From CAVTRI01 sp963737075 (GTDB taxonomy: Bacteria > Actinomycetota > Acidimicrobiia > Acidimicrobiales > Palsa-688), in contig CAVTRI010000001.1 in NCBI GenBank assembly GCA_963737075.1, forward strand, positions 1,240,001 through 1,304,000: a DNA stretch of 64,000 nucleotides. The letters are read 5' to 3'. Below are positions 45,460 to 54,940 of this stretch, one piece after another (position 1 is the first letter of the stretch; each line of letters begins with the position of its first letter). The notes below the pieces were generated by a model. It was given only the letters and a program-made list of their open reading frames with translations. It had not been told where the DNA came from and ran no database searches. Position numbers and translations under genes: made by a program.

Positions 45460-45485
45460 ACCCCCGCCTGCTGTTGGGCGGGGGT
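45460..45485. terminator. Hairpin between csp and the fdhD end
   Basis: ACCCCCGCC (45460-45468) pairs perfectly with GGCGGGGGT (45477-45485) across an 8-nt loop, followed by GTTGTT. It sits between convergent csp and fdhD-like genes and could end both transcripts. The downstream T tract is weak, so the Rho-independent call is moderate. Confidence 0.7.
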
Positions 45486-45499
45486 GTTGTTCGCTTGAG

Positions 45500-46883
45500 T
45501 TACTGGCCGTCTGGGAGCGTGATTCGCTCCGGATGGGTGTAGAGCGTGAACGCTCCGGCCCGGACGAACGCCGCGATGGTCACGCCCAGACGGGTGGCGG
45601 ATTGAATGGCCAGGCTGCTCGGCGCGGACACCGCGGCCACCACGCCGATCCGTGCCATGGCTGCCTTCTGGATGATCTCGAAGCTGACCCGACCGGACAC
45701 GGCGAGGACGGCACCGTCGGGGACCGGGCTGCGCTGAAGGACGAGATAACCGACCACCTTGTCGACGGCATTGTGGCGTCCGATGTCCTCGCGCGCATAC
45801 CAGCGCACCGGCTTGGTCGAACAATCCCGCCGCGTGCAAACCTCCTGTCTGCTCGAAGGACCGTTGGGCGGCCCGGAGCCGCTCGGGGAGGGAGGCGACC
45901 AGCGACGCCGGGATCGGGTCGCCGGGCGGAAGGACGGGGCACGCCAGTTGCACCTGGTCAATGCTCGTCTTGCCACACACCCCGCAGCTGGCGCCGACCG
46001 CGAACCCGCGTCGCGTGCCGGACTGCGTCCAGGGACCGGTGAGAGAGACGGTCACGGTGTTCCAGCGCTCGTCGGGGGTGCGAGGCGCGTCGCAGTACCC
46101 GACGGCAGCAAGCTCGCCGGCCGTAATGAGCCCCTCGGTGACCAGGAAACCGGCAGCCAGTTCGAAATCGTGCCCGGGGGTGCGCATGGTCACCACCACC
46201 GGTTCGGGCTCCTCACCGGGTCCAGCCGCCCGGACCTCGAGAGGCTCCTCCGTGGCCACCCGATCAGGCAGGTCCGCATATCGGTCGGCTCGGACCTTGC
46301 GCACCCGCACATCGGTGACCGGGCCGGGGAGTCGTCTCGCGGCGCTCAGCGCCGCCCACGCTTCGGGGGTGTCGACATCCGCCAGCCGGGCCGGGTCGGG
46401 GGGCTCGGCGTAGGTCACGACGATGCATGCGAGCAGGTCGCGCATCGCCCGCCGGCCCGCCGCGACAAGGTCGACGGCCCGACAAAGGTCGGCTACCGGA
46501 TAGCGGGCGCAGAGCGGCTGGGGCCGCCCGTCGACGACGGGAACGATCGCGCCCTCGGCGGGATGGGCGGCCAACCATGCCAGCGTGTCGTGGTCGAGCG
46601 CCGGCATGTCGGTGGCGACCACGAGCACCGGGCCAGCCCACCCTCGTTTGGACAGCTCCTCGGCGCCCGTTGCCACGGCGGCGAGCGGTCCCGCGTCGGG
46701 CGAGCGGTCGGCGAGCGCGGCCAGCCCACTGCGAGCCGGGCCCACTTCGAGCGCCGGGTCCGCCACCGCGCGCAACAGGACCCCCAGGTGCTCGGCGAGC
46801 GTGCGTCCTCCTGGAGCTGGGAGCCCCGCCTTGTCTCGCCCCATGCGCCGACTGGCGCCGCCGGTCAGCAGGAGCGCGGCCAC
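45500..46883 (-). pseudogene. MobA-FdhD fusion with frameshift in the FdhD part
   Basis: The N-terminal 200 residues are a molybdenum-cofactor guanylyltransferase (MobA): ALLLTGGASRRMGRDKAGLP at the start, then LVVATDMPALDHDTLAWLA. It continues without stop into FdhD (sulfur carrier for formate dehydrogenase): EPLEVRAAGPG, TMRTPGHDFELAAGFLVTEG, SCGVCGKTSIDQVQLA with the essential Cys pair. At a GC tract (45790-45796) the frame breaks: LVCAR continues as EDIGRHNAVDKVVGYLVLQR only in the next frame, which then runs to the stop at 45500. Restoring one GC pair joins the two. GTG 46883 follows GGAGGTG. Either a genuine slippage defect or a sequencing error; the fusion itself is continuous. Confidence 0.8.
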
Positions 46884-46944
46884 GTCCACCTCCGCATCTT
46901 GCCCCGATCGCGCTCGTTCCCGCCTCGGCGCACTCCGGTCTGTC

Positions 46945-46982
46945 GGCTCGTTCGCTTCGAGAGGGGCTCGTTCGCTTCGAGA
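46945..46982. repeat. Short direct repeat between fdhD-mobA and the PHP gene
   Basis: GGCTCGTTCGCTTCGAGA occurs at 46945-46962 and 46965-46982 with 2 bp between, in the 121-bp divergent spacer. Equal-length adjacent copies in a divergent promoter could be a regulator site or simple duplication; no known box was recognised. Confidence 0.75.
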
Positions 46983-47004
46983 AGGTTTCTGAGCGGCTAG
47001 ACCG

Positions 47005-48026
<1,022 letters not shown>

Positions 48027-48036
<10 letters not shown>

Positions 48037-48235
48037 CGCGCCCGCTGCGGGCTGGGGTGCCGCGGGTCGCGGTCAGTATGCCGCGTTGGCTGCGGGCTGG
48101 GTGCTGCGGGTCGCGGTCAGTAATGCGCGTGGGCTGCGGGCTGGGTGCCGCGGGTCGTCGGAACATGGCGCCGTTTTCTGTCAGGGGGTGCCGCGGGTCG
48201 TCGGAACGTGGCGCCGCTTTTTGTCAGGGGGATCT
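48027..48235. repeat. Tandem imperfect repeats in the tyrS upstream region
   Basis: Three units of about 42-44 bp share CGGTCAGTA, then GCTGCGGGCTGGG and GCGGGTCG (from about 48028, 48071 and 48115). Two more units of about 43 bp share TCGGAAC(A/G)TGGCGCCG and TGTCAGGGGG (from about 48159 and 48202). These fill most of the 336-bp gap between the PHP gene and tyrS; no gene is supported inside it. Confidence 0.8.
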
Positions 48236-48247
48236 CCCGCTCCTTCT

Positions 48248-48286
48248 CGGTCCGTCCTTCCACCGGCGAGGTGGACAGACGGACCG
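48248..48286 (+). promoter_or_regulatory. Strong hairpin in the tyrS leader
   Basis: CGGTCCGTC pairs perfectly with GACGGACCG (outer 9 bp) and TCCACC with GGTGGA (inner 6 bp), with a 2-nt internal bulge each side and a GGCGA loop. It ends 86 bp before the tyrS GTG. It could be an attenuator-type or RNA-stability hairpin; a T-box was sought and its core was not found. Confidence 0.6.
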
Positions 48287-48372
48287 ACGAGGCTCGACGG
48301 ATGCCCACGGGAGAAAAGGGGCCCGTGTTCCACCGGGACCTCCACGAGCGGCCATCGTGGCAGGCTGAGAGG

Positions 48373-49647
48373 GTGCCCGCCCTGTTCGCTGACCTGTCGT
48401 GGCGGGGTCTGGTCCATCAGCTGACCGACCCCGACGCGCTGCCGAAGTTGCTCGACGAGGACCGGCTGGTCGCCTACGCCGGCTTCGACCCGACCGCGGA
48501 CAGCCTGCACGTCGGCCACTTCCAGCTGGTGTGCGTGCTCCGGCGGCTCCAGCTCGGCGGCCACCGGCCTATCGCGCTGGTCGGCGGAGGCACCGGCATG
48601 ATCGGCGACCCTAGTGGCAAGAGCGACGAACGGGCGCTGCTCAGCCGCGAACAGGTCACAGCCAACGTGGCCGGCATCCGCGCCCAGCTCGAGCGGTTCC
48701 TGGAGTTCGGTCCAGACGGCGCCATCCTGGCCGACAACGCCGAATGGCTGGCGACCGTGCCATTGCTCGACTTCCTCCGCGACGTCGGCAAGCGCTTCAG
48801 CGTCAACGAGATGGTCCGCAAGGAGTCGGTCCGCGCCCGGCTCGACGGACGAGAGCAGGGTCTGTCGTTTACCGAGTTCAGCTACATGCTGCTGCAGTCA
48901 TGGGACTTCGTGGAGCTTTTCGACCGCCACCACTGCCGGCTGCAGTTGGGTGGCAGCGACCAGTGGGGCAACATCACCGAAGGCGTCGACCTGATCCGCC
49001 GGATGCGTTCCGCCCAGGCGTTCGGGCTGACATCGCCACTCGTCGTCAAGGCGGACGGCTCCAAGTTCGGCAAGACCGAGTCGGGCACCGTGTGGCTCGA
49101 CCCCGCCCGCACCTCGCCATACCAGTTTTTTCAGTACTGGCTCCGCAGCGCGGACGACGAGACCGGTGGATTCTTGCGGCGTTTCACGTTCCTGTCGCAC
49201 GACAGGATCGAGGAGCTCGAGCGCGAGACCGCTGCTCATCCGGAGCGGCGCGAGGCGCAGAGAACGCTGGCCCGCGAGCTGACGACGATGGTGCACGGTG
49301 AGACCGAAGCGGCAGGAGCGGAGCGCGCGGCGGCTGTGTTGTTCACCGACGAGATCGCCACGCTCGATCTTCCTGCGCTCTCCAGTGCCCTCGCGGATGC
49401 CCCGACGACCGAGGTGGATGCCGACGAGCTGCACGGACGCCTTACTCTCGTGGACGGCTTGGCGCAGAGCGGGCTGGCCGCTTCGAAGGGCGAGGCCCGG
49501 CGCCTGGTCGCCCAAGGGGCCGTCTCGGTCAACGGCCGGCGCGAGACGAGGGATCGGCCCCTCGGCCCGGAGGACGCGCTCCACGGCCGCTTTGTCGTGC
49601 TGCGCCGTGGGAAGGCGGCCCAACATGTCCTCGCCCTGCGCCGCTGA
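48373..49647 (+). CDS. tyrS: Tyrosyl-tRNA synthetase
   Basis: 424-residue class I enzyme with the TyrS layout. HIGH-like HVGHFQLVCVLRRLQ near residue 46, KMSKS-like SKFGKTESGTVW near residue 232, and a C-terminal S4 RNA-binding domain (SGLAASKGEARRLVAQGAVSV...) near residue 358. GTG 48373 gives the normal length; upstream in-frame codons run through the repeat region. It is 14 bp from the convergent GNAT gene. Confidence 0.95.
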   Translation: MPALFADLSWRGLVHQLTDPDALPKLLDEDRLVAYAGFDPTADSLHVGHFQLVCVLRRLQLGGHRPIALVGGGTGMIGDPSGKSDERALLSREQVTANVAGIRAQLERFLEFGPDGAILADNAEWLATVPLLDFLRDVGKRFSVNEMVRKESVRARLDGREQGLSFTEFSYMLLQSWDFVELFDRHHCRLQLGGSDQWGNITEGVDLIRRMRSAQAFGLTSPLVVKADGSKFGKTESGTVWLDPARTSPYQFFQYWLRSADDETGGFLRRFTFLSHDRIEELERETAAHPERREAQRTLARELTTMVHGETEAAGAERAAAVLFTDEIATLDLPALSSALADAPTTEVDADELHGRLTLVDGLAQSGLAASKGEARRLVAQGAVSVNGRRETRDRPLGPEDALHGRFVVLRRGKAAQHVLALRR

Positions 49648-49661
49648 GAAACAGGCGGCGT

Positions 49662-50117
49662 CTACAACCAGAGTTTGAATCCCAGGTGCGAGGGCACGAA
49701 ACCATGCCGTTCGTAGAAGCGGTGGGCGTCGGTACGGGCGACATTGCTGGTCAGCTGCACCCGGTAACAGCCGGCGGCACGGGCGGCGTCGACGGCCGCC
49801 CCGACCAGCGCGGAGCCGATCCCCGACCCGCGGTGGCCGGCATCGACGTGCATGGACTCGATCTCGGCGCAGCGCCCGCCGCCGTGCTGGAGGTGGCGGA
49901 ACACGATCAGCTGGCACATGCCGACGACTTCCCCGCCGAGCACGGCGACGAGGATCTCAGTTCCGGCCGTGACGGCGATGTCGGCGAGCGCGTCGGCGAG
50001 CGCAGCCGGGTCCTCGGGCGGCTGGGGGGCGAGTGCACCACCGGCGAGCAGCGCCACGAGCTGGGGGAGATCGGTGGCCACTGCCGGGCGGATCACGAGC
50101 TCGCGCGGCTCGTTCAC
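49662..50117 (-). CDS. GNAT family N-acetyltransferase
   Basis: 151 residues. Acetyl-CoA-binding motif A is MHVDAGHRGSGIGSALVGAA (the R/QxxGxG/A loop) and the C-terminal YERHGFVPSHLGFKLWL is the typical end. Substrate unknown. The start is not settled (GTG 50117 or 50123), both just after the HIT stop at 50131. Operon with HIT upstream. Confidence 0.82.
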   Translation of the reverse strand: MNEPRELVIRPAVATDLPQLVALLAGGALAPQPPEDPAALADALADIAVTAGTEILVAVLGGEVVGMCQLIVFRHLQHGGGRCAEIESMHVDAGHRGSGIGSALVGAAVDAARAAGCYRVQLTSNVARTDAHRFYERHGFVPSHLGFKLWL

Positions 50118-50130
50118 GACCACGAGGCTG

Positions 50131-50601
50131 CTATCCCGCTCTGGGCGGGATAGCCGCTGTGCCGCCGGGCCGCTCGGGCTCCGGTACTGCGGCCCGAATC
50201 CGTTCCGCCACCTGGGCCGCTTCCGCGTCATCGGCGTATCGCTGACGGGGCCAGAAGAACCCACGCAACCCGTCCTTGCGCCGGCGCGGCACGACGTGGA
50301 CGTGGACGTGGGGGACACTCTGGCTCACCTCGTCGTTCACGGCCACGAACGCCCCATCAGCGCCGAGTGCCTGGCGCATGGCGCCCGCGAGCCGCCTCGC
50401 GGCGTCGAAGAGCGGCCCGCACAGCTCGACCGGCAACTCGGCCAGGGTCGCCACGTGCGCCCGGGGCACGACGAGGGTGTGACCGGGAAACACCGGGCGG
50501 CTGTCGAGGAACCCGAACAGGTCGGCCTCGTCGAGCACGAAGTGCGCTGGCACCTCGCCGTCGCGGATCTGGTCGAACACGCAGCGGTCGGCTGGCACCA
50601 T
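50131..50601 (-). CDS. HIT family hydrolase
   Basis: 156 residues of the histidine-triad family, which act on nucleoside phosphoramidates or dinucleotides. The HxHxH motif is PHVHVHVVPRR near residue 97, and the N-terminal FVLDEADLFGFLDSRP region is HIT-like. The last 20 residues (PEPERPGGTAAIPPRAG) match the dispersed GC-rich element and the tail of the alkyltransferase-like protein, so they are probably not part of the native fold. Followed by the GNAT gene. Confidence 0.88.
   Translation of the reverse strand: MVPADRCVFDQIRDGEVPAHFVLDEADLFGFLDSRPVFPGHTLVVPRAHVATLAELPVELCGPLFDAARRLAGAMRQALGADGAFVAVNDEVSQSVPHVHVHVVPRRRKDGLRGFFWPRQRYADDAEAAQVAERIRAAVPEPERPGGTAAIPPRAG
50135..50183. repeat. 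Dispersed GC-rich element at the HIT 3' end
   Basis: CGCCGGGCCGCTCGGG followed by CTCCGG and preceded by a CCGCT-type arm resembles the unit at 2523-2657 and the copy at 9020-9060. It starts 4 bp inside the HIT stop region and codes for the protein tail. The left half is more diverged than in the other copies. Confidence 0.65.
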
Positions 50602-50630
50602 GGCGCCGAGCCTCGCGCGACGATGGCTGG

Positions 50631-51122
50631 ATGGCCAACGACGCCAACCTCTCTTTCACCGCCGGACCACCCGAAACGGTGCTGCCGCCACCACCGGGTG
50701 ATGCGGCGGCGAGGTTGCAGGCCGCGCTAGGTGCCGCGCCGGAGGCCCGGCGCGAAGCCATCGCCGCGGTTGCCGGCGCCAATCCGACGTACCTGGACGC
50801 CTGGGGCCATCTCGCTGGGCTCGCGCGCGACAACGTCGAGGCTTACGCGTATGCCCGGGTTGGTTACCACCGCGGTCTGGACGCCTTGCGCGCCGCCGGA
50901 TGGCGCGGCTCGGGCTACGTCCGTTGGCGGGCAGAGACGAATCGCGGTTTTCTGCGCTCGTTGGACGCCCTTCGGCGCGCGGCCGGGGCCCTCGGGGAAA
51001 GGGAAGAGGAGCGTCGCTGCGAGGTCTTTCTCCGGCAACTCGATCCTGAATGGCCGCCGGCGGACCTCGAGACCGAGGCGAAAGGGGCAGCGGGGCGCCA
51101 GGGCCGGGCGACGCCCCGTTGA
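50631..51122 (+). CDS. DUF3151 family protein
   Basis: 163 residues matching the actinobacterial DUF3151 pattern: NPTYLDAWGHLAGLA, VEAYAYARVGYHRGLDALRAAGW, then GYVRWRAETNRGFLRSLDALRRAAG. Function unknown; these are soluble helical proteins. ATG 50631 gives the family N-terminus. The stop overlaps the TTG start of the SUFU-type gene (TTGA), implying co-translation. Confidence 0.82.
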   Translation: MANDANLSFTAGPPETVLPPPPGDAAARLQAALGAAPEARREAIAAVAGANPTYLDAWGHLAGLARDNVEAYAYARVGYHRGLDALRAAGWRGSGYVRWRAETNRGFLRSLDALRRAAGALGEREEERRCEVFLRQLDPEWPPADLETEAKGAAGRQGRATPR

Positions 51123-52114
51123 CGAGCGGGCGGGGGACGCGGGCCATCGACGCCCACGTCGACGCGGCCGACGGCGGGCCGCCGGTGCACCGCTACCACC
51201 CGAAGGCGCCGCACCGTTTCCGGGGGCAGGGACCGCTGGAAGAAGTGACCACCCACCGGCTGGAGGCGCGCGCTGGTGGCGGGCCTGACCACTGGCATCT
51301 CGTCACCTACGGCCTCACCGAGCTCGACCTGAAGGAATCAGACGACCCCGCCGTGTCGGGATGGGGATTCGAGCTGACGTTCCGCATCGGCGGCGAAGAG
51401 GAGCCGTTGTGGGCGGTCGACTTCATTACCAACCTGGCCGCGTACGTGTGGTCGATCGAACATCCGTTTGCCGCCGGCCACCACATCGACCTGGGGGGAC
51501 CGATCAGGCTCGGGACCACGAGCCCGATCACCGCGGCAGTCGTGGTGGAGGACCCGCAACTTCCAACGTTGGAGGGGCCGTTCGGGCGGGTGGAGTTTCT
51601 GCAGGTGGTGGGGATCACCGCCGAGGAGCTTGAGCTGTGCCGGTCGTGGCGAACCGACGGGGTAGTGGAGCTGCTCGCGAGGGATGACAACCGGCTGGTG
51701 ACCGCCCTGCACCGGCCGTCGCTGCTCGCCGACCCCGCGGTGCGCGCCGAGGTCGACCTGCGCAGCGCCACCGACGGCAGCGCCCTGACCGAGCTGCGGG
51801 TAGGCACGCTTCGGTTCCGCCGCCAGCTCGGCGGGGGTCTGACCGTTCAGCTCGGCGCCGGCGCGTCCGCGGCGCTCGGCCCAGCGTTGCGACGGGAGCT
51901 GATCGGCGACGGCGCCAGCTTCCGGGTGGTGGGCGATGCCGCGGAGCTGCGGCTATCGGTCGCCCCGGAGCCGGCATGGGACACCGAAGGTGACGTGGTG
52001 CTCGTTCGGATTCCCATGGAGGTCGTCGACGAGCTGGCGAGGCTGTTCGACGGCCGCACCGGATGGGGGCGGCTGCCGCAGCTCGAGAAGCTCCGGTTCC
52101 GGGTCGTGCCATGA
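51119..52114 (+). CDS. Suppressor of fused (SUFU) domain protein
   Basis: 331 residues. The core from residue 60 (WHLVTYGLTELDLKESDDP, then SGWGFELTFRIGGEEEPLWAV and LANLAAYVW-like NLAAYVWSIEHPFAAGHHID) is the bacterial SUFU domain, of unknown role, often linked to toxin-immunity or uncharacterised operons. The first 20 residues are disordered. Start TTG 51119 is the only one overlapping the DUF3151 stop; a start near 51150 is possible. Confidence 0.82.
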   Translation: MTSGRGTRAIDAHVDAADGGPPVHRYHPKAPHRFRGQGPLEEVTTHRLEARAGGGPDHWHLVTYGLTELDLKESDDPAVSGWGFELTFRIGGEEEPLWAVDFITNLAAYVWSIEHPFAAGHHIDLGGPIRLGTTSPITAAVVVEDPQLPTLEGPFGRVEFLQVVGITAEELELCRSWRTDGVVELLARDDNRLVTALHRPSLLADPAVRAEVDLRSATDGSALTELRVGTLRFRRQLGGGLTVQLGAGASAALGPALRRELIGDGASFRVVGDAAELRLSVAPEPAWDTEGDVVLVRIPMEVVDELARLFDGRTGWGRLPQLEKLRFRVVP

Positions 52115-52210
52115 GCGGGGTAACGGGCCCGAGCGCCCAGGTGCCCAGGCGCCATGACGGGGGCCCGAGCGGGCCGGTGCCCCGCCATGAGCGGGATAAC
52201 GGGGCCAATG
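52109..52210. repeat. Tandem GC-rich repeat after the SUFU gene
   Basis: The motif CCATGA(G/C)-GGG followed by a GGGCCCGAGCG stretch occurs at about 52109, 52151 and 52184. The GGGCCCGAGCG core is the reverse complement of the GC-rich element at 2523-2657 (CGCTCGGGCCC). The first unit holds the SUFU stop codon. No gene is supported in the 133-bp gap. Confidence 0.6.
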
Positions 52211-52247
52211 CGTGGCTCCCCCAGGGGGCGCCCAGTAGCCTGCGGGT

Positions 52248-52799
52248 GTGGGAGGCGAGAGCAGGGTCGTTGGCCCCTTCCCGACGGGGGCCGATCCCGA
52301 GGACTACGACAAGACGCGGCGACGCATCCTGTGGCTCATGCCGTCAGGCTTGTACCTCCTCGGCAGCGCTGCCGGCGGCCGCCGCAACCTCATGACACTC
52401 AATTGGGCCACCCAGGTGGCGTCCGACCCCAAGCTGCTGCTCGTTTCCGTGGAACGGGAAGCCCTCACCCACCGGCTGATTTCGGAGAGCGGAGTGTTCA
52501 CCCTGTCGATCCTGCGCAGAGATGACCGCGCAGTGGTAAGGAAGTTCGTCAAGCCGGCGGCGGACGACGGCACGACCCTGTCGGGCCTCGCGGTCGAGGG
52601 GGCGCCGTCCGGGGCGCCGGTCCTGTCCCAGGCGCTGGCCTGGTTGGACTGCGAGGTCCGGACGTGTGTGGACGCCGGTAGCCACACTGCATTCATCGGC
52701 GAGATCGTCGACTGCGGCGCTGAGCAGGGAGCGGCTCGCGAAGAGGCCGCCTTCGAGGTCTTGCGCATGGAAGACACGCGGATGAGCTATGGCGGGTGA
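52248..52799 (+). CDS. Flavin reductase-like FMN-binding protein
   Basis: 183 residues of the DIM6/NTAB flavin reductase family: RRNLMTLNWATQVASDPKLLLVSVE near residue 46 and SGVFTLSILRRDDRAVVRKF near residue 82. Such proteins reduce FMN or act as reductase partners of monooxygenases. The GTG at 52248 directly follows the tandem repeat. No oxygenase is adjacent. Confidence 0.82.
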   Translation: MGGESRVVGPFPTGADPEDYDKTRRRILWLMPSGLYLLGSAAGGRRNLMTLNWATQVASDPKLLLVSVEREALTHRLISESGVFTLSILRRDDRAVVRKFVKPAADDGTTLSGLAVEGAPSGAPVLSQALAWLDCEVRTCVDAGSHTAFIGEIVDCGAEQGAAREEAAFEVLRMEDTRMSYGG

Positions 52800-52827
52800 C
52801 CGGTATGCTGGGGCCGGAGGAGGTGTG

Positions 52828-53592
52828 ATGATCGCCTCGACGCCCGCCCGGGCCGGCCGTGACGAGGTACGGAGGGCGGTCGACGACTACCGGGATACCC
52901 GTAGCCGCGCCGCGCGTGATCAGGTGATCAAGGCGTATCAGGGGTTGGCGTACTCGCTGGCGGGGCGGTTCGCCCAGCGGGGCGAGGAGCTCGAGGACCT
53001 CAACCAGGTGGCGCTGATCGGCCTGCTGAAGGCCGTCGACCGCTTCGATCCCGACCGAGGTGCGGAGCTGACGACGTTTGCCACCGCCACCATTCTTGGC
53101 GAGCTGAAGCGCCACCTTCGGGACCGAGGCTGGTCTGTGCGCCTGCCGCGGCGGATCCACGACCTCCACCTGCGCGCCCAACAAAGTGTCGACGAGCTCA
53201 CCCAGGAATTCGGGCGTTCACCGACGATGCCGGAGATCGCGAGCCGGTTGGGCGCCACGGTGGAGGAAGTGGTGGAGGCGCTCGACGCCGGGGGCCTGCG
53301 GCACAACACCTCGCTCGAGGCGCCCCTCGTCGACGGCGACGACCAGTCCCTCACCAACCGACTCGGCACCGGGGACCAGCGGCTGGCGGACGTCGACGGC
53401 CGTCTCTGGCTGGACCCGCTGCTGGCCCGCCTTCCCGAGCGTCAGCGCCAGATTCTCAACCTCCGGTTCGTCGTCGGTTGCAGCCAGAGCGAGATCGCGA
53501 CGATGGTGGGGGTTAGCCAGATGCAAGTCTCACGCCTGCTGGCGCGCAGCCTGTCGCAGCTCCGGGCATGGACCGCCGAGGCCGCATCGTGA
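52828..53592 (+). CDS. SigB/SigF-type RNA polymerase sigma factor
   Basis: 254 residues with sigma-70 regions 2-4. Region 2: AYSLAGRFAQRGEELEDLNQVALIGLLKAVDRFDP then TFATATILGELKRHLRDRGW; region 3 RRIHDLHLRAQQSVDELTQEFGRSPT; region 4 LPERQRQILNLRFVVGCSQSEIATMVGVSQMQVSRL. This is the stress/sporulation SigB/F/G type. GGAGGAGGTGTG precedes the ATG at 52828. An anti-sigma partner is not adjacent; an RsbW-like ATPase with a GAF domain is at 5292 and a PP2C phosphatase at 39387. Confidence 0.92.
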   Translation: MIASTPARAGRDEVRRAVDDYRDTRSRAARDQVIKAYQGLAYSLAGRFAQRGEELEDLNQVALIGLLKAVDRFDPDRGAELTTFATATILGELKRHLRDRGWSVRLPRRIHDLHLRAQQSVDELTQEFGRSPTMPEIASRLGATVEEVVEALDAGGLRHNTSLEAPLVDGDDQSLTNRLGTGDQRLADVDGRLWLDPLLARLPERQRQILNLRFVVGCSQSEIATMVGVSQMQVSRLLARSLSQLRAWTAEAAS

Positions 53593-53628
53593 CCCTCCGC
53601 TGACGGCTCGTTAGGGCAAGCGCACCCG

Positions 53629-54828
53629 GTGGCGGCTCACTCGGAGGACCCGCCGCTCGTCTCCTCCCAGTCCGATGTCGACGCCGTCGTCCGACGGCTG
53701 CTCAGTGTCGACCGTTACGCCCTCGACACCGAGTTCCATCGGGAGCGCACCTACTGGCCCCACCTGGCATTGCTGCAGGTTGCGTGGCCCACTGGACTCG
53801 ATGGCCCGGCGGGCGTCGCGCTCGTCGATCCTCTGGCGGTGGACGTGGCGCCGCTCGCGGAGGTCCTGGAGGGGGGCGGGACGATGGTCGCCCACGCCGC
53901 CGAACAGGACCTGCTGGTGCTCGACCGGGCGTGCGGGGCGCTGCCGAGTCGATTGCTGGACACGCAGGTCGCGGCGGCGTTCGCCGGTCAGGGCTCTGCC
54001 AGCCTGGCGTCGCTGACGAAGCGGTATCTCGGCGCGGAGCTTGCGAAAGGAGATCGCCTCAGCGACTGGCGTCGGAGACCGCTCACCGCCTCGCAGCGCC
54101 GGTACGCGGCTTCCGACGTCGACCGGCTGCTCGATCTCGCATCGGCACTGGAGGACGACCTGACAAGGCAAGGTCGGTTTGGCTGGGCCGAGGAGGAGTG
54201 CGAGCTGCTTCGCCGGCGGGCGGCGCTTCCAGCCGATCCCAGCCAGGCGTGGTGGAAGCTTCGAGACGCCCGGCAGCTACGGGGCACCGGCCGGGGCGTG
54301 GCCCAGGAAGTGGCCGCATGGCGCGAGCAGCGGGCGCAAGAGACCGACGTGCCCGCCCGGACCGTCCTGCCCGACCTGGCGTTGCAGGCCATCGCCCACC
54401 ATCCGCCTGCCGACCTCGACGGGCTGCACCACGTCCGCGGCCTCGATGGCCGGCACCTCCGTGCGGAAGCGGTCCACGAGCTGCTGGCAGCCATCCAGCG
54501 GGGCCGCTCGCTGCCGCCTGAGCGCCTTCGACTGCCGCCGGCAGACGAGGTGCCCAAGGACTTACGGCCCGCGATCGCCCTGTCGATGGCATGGGTGGCC
54601 CAATGCGCCCGTGACGCGCAGATTGACAGCAGCGTGCTCGCGACCCGGGCAGATGTGGTGGCGGTGGTGCGCCGCGAGCCTGGTGCTCGTCTCGACCGAG
54701 GATGGCGGGCGGAGCTGGTCGGCGGGCCACTTCAACGGCTGGTCGCCGGCGAGGCAGCGGTGGCGTTCGACGGGCAAGGCGGGCTGGTCCTCGAGCAGCG
54801 CTCCCGTCACAGGCTGCCCGGCGACTAG
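53629..54828 (+). CDS. Ribonuclease D-like 3'-5' exonuclease
   Basis: 399 residues: DEDD exonuclease domain (YALDTEFHRERTYWPHLALLQ near residue 30 with the first Asp-x-Glu, then MVAHAAEQDLLVLDR and YAASDVDRLLDLA with the Tyr of the DEDDy type), followed by an HRDC-like region (LPDLALQAIAHHPPADLDGL). It trims RNA 3' ends. GTG 53629 start. The TAG stop (54826-54828) lies in the CTAG edge of the third MITE-like element, as for the LmbE gene at 21209. Confidence 0.88.
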   Translation: MAAHSEDPPLVSSQSDVDAVVRRLLSVDRYALDTEFHRERTYWPHLALLQVAWPTGLDGPAGVALVDPLAVDVAPLAEVLEGGGTMVAHAAEQDLLVLDRACGALPSRLLDTQVAAAFAGQGSASLASLTKRYLGAELAKGDRLSDWRRRPLTASQRRYAASDVDRLLDLASALEDDLTRQGRFGWAEEECELLRRRAALPADPSQAWWKLRDARQLRGTGRGVAQEVAAWREQRAQETDVPARTVLPDLALQAIAHHPPADLDGLHHVRGLDGRHLRAEAVHELLAAIQRGRSLPPERLRLPPADEVPKDLRPAIALSMAWVAQCARDAQIDSSVLATRADVVAVVRREPGARLDRGWRAELVGGPLQRLVAGEAAVAFDGQGGLVLEQRSRHRLPGD

Positions 54829-54935
54829 CGCCCAAGCAGAAAAGGTTGGCCTGCTTGTCGGTATTCAAAGAGGCAACACTGACAGGTGAAACTGCGAAGC
54901 GACAAGCAGGCCAACCTTTCCGGAGGGGGCACTAG
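54825..54935. mobile_element. MITE-like 111-bp element, copy 3 (inverted)
   Basis: Reverse orientation relative to copies 1 and 2; identical 111-bp length and CTAG ends. Inverted-repeat arm AAAGGTTGGCCTGCTTGTCG is unchanged. It separates the RNase D-like gene from the GH13 gene and again starts within a TAG stop codon. Confidence 0.9.
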
Positions 54936-54940
54936 AGCGT

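Noticed and set aside
48037..48372. T-box upstream of tyrS
   Set aside because: GGGTGCCGCGGG resembles the T-box bulge sequence, but it is repeated several times and the specifier and terminator/antiterminator pair were not found.
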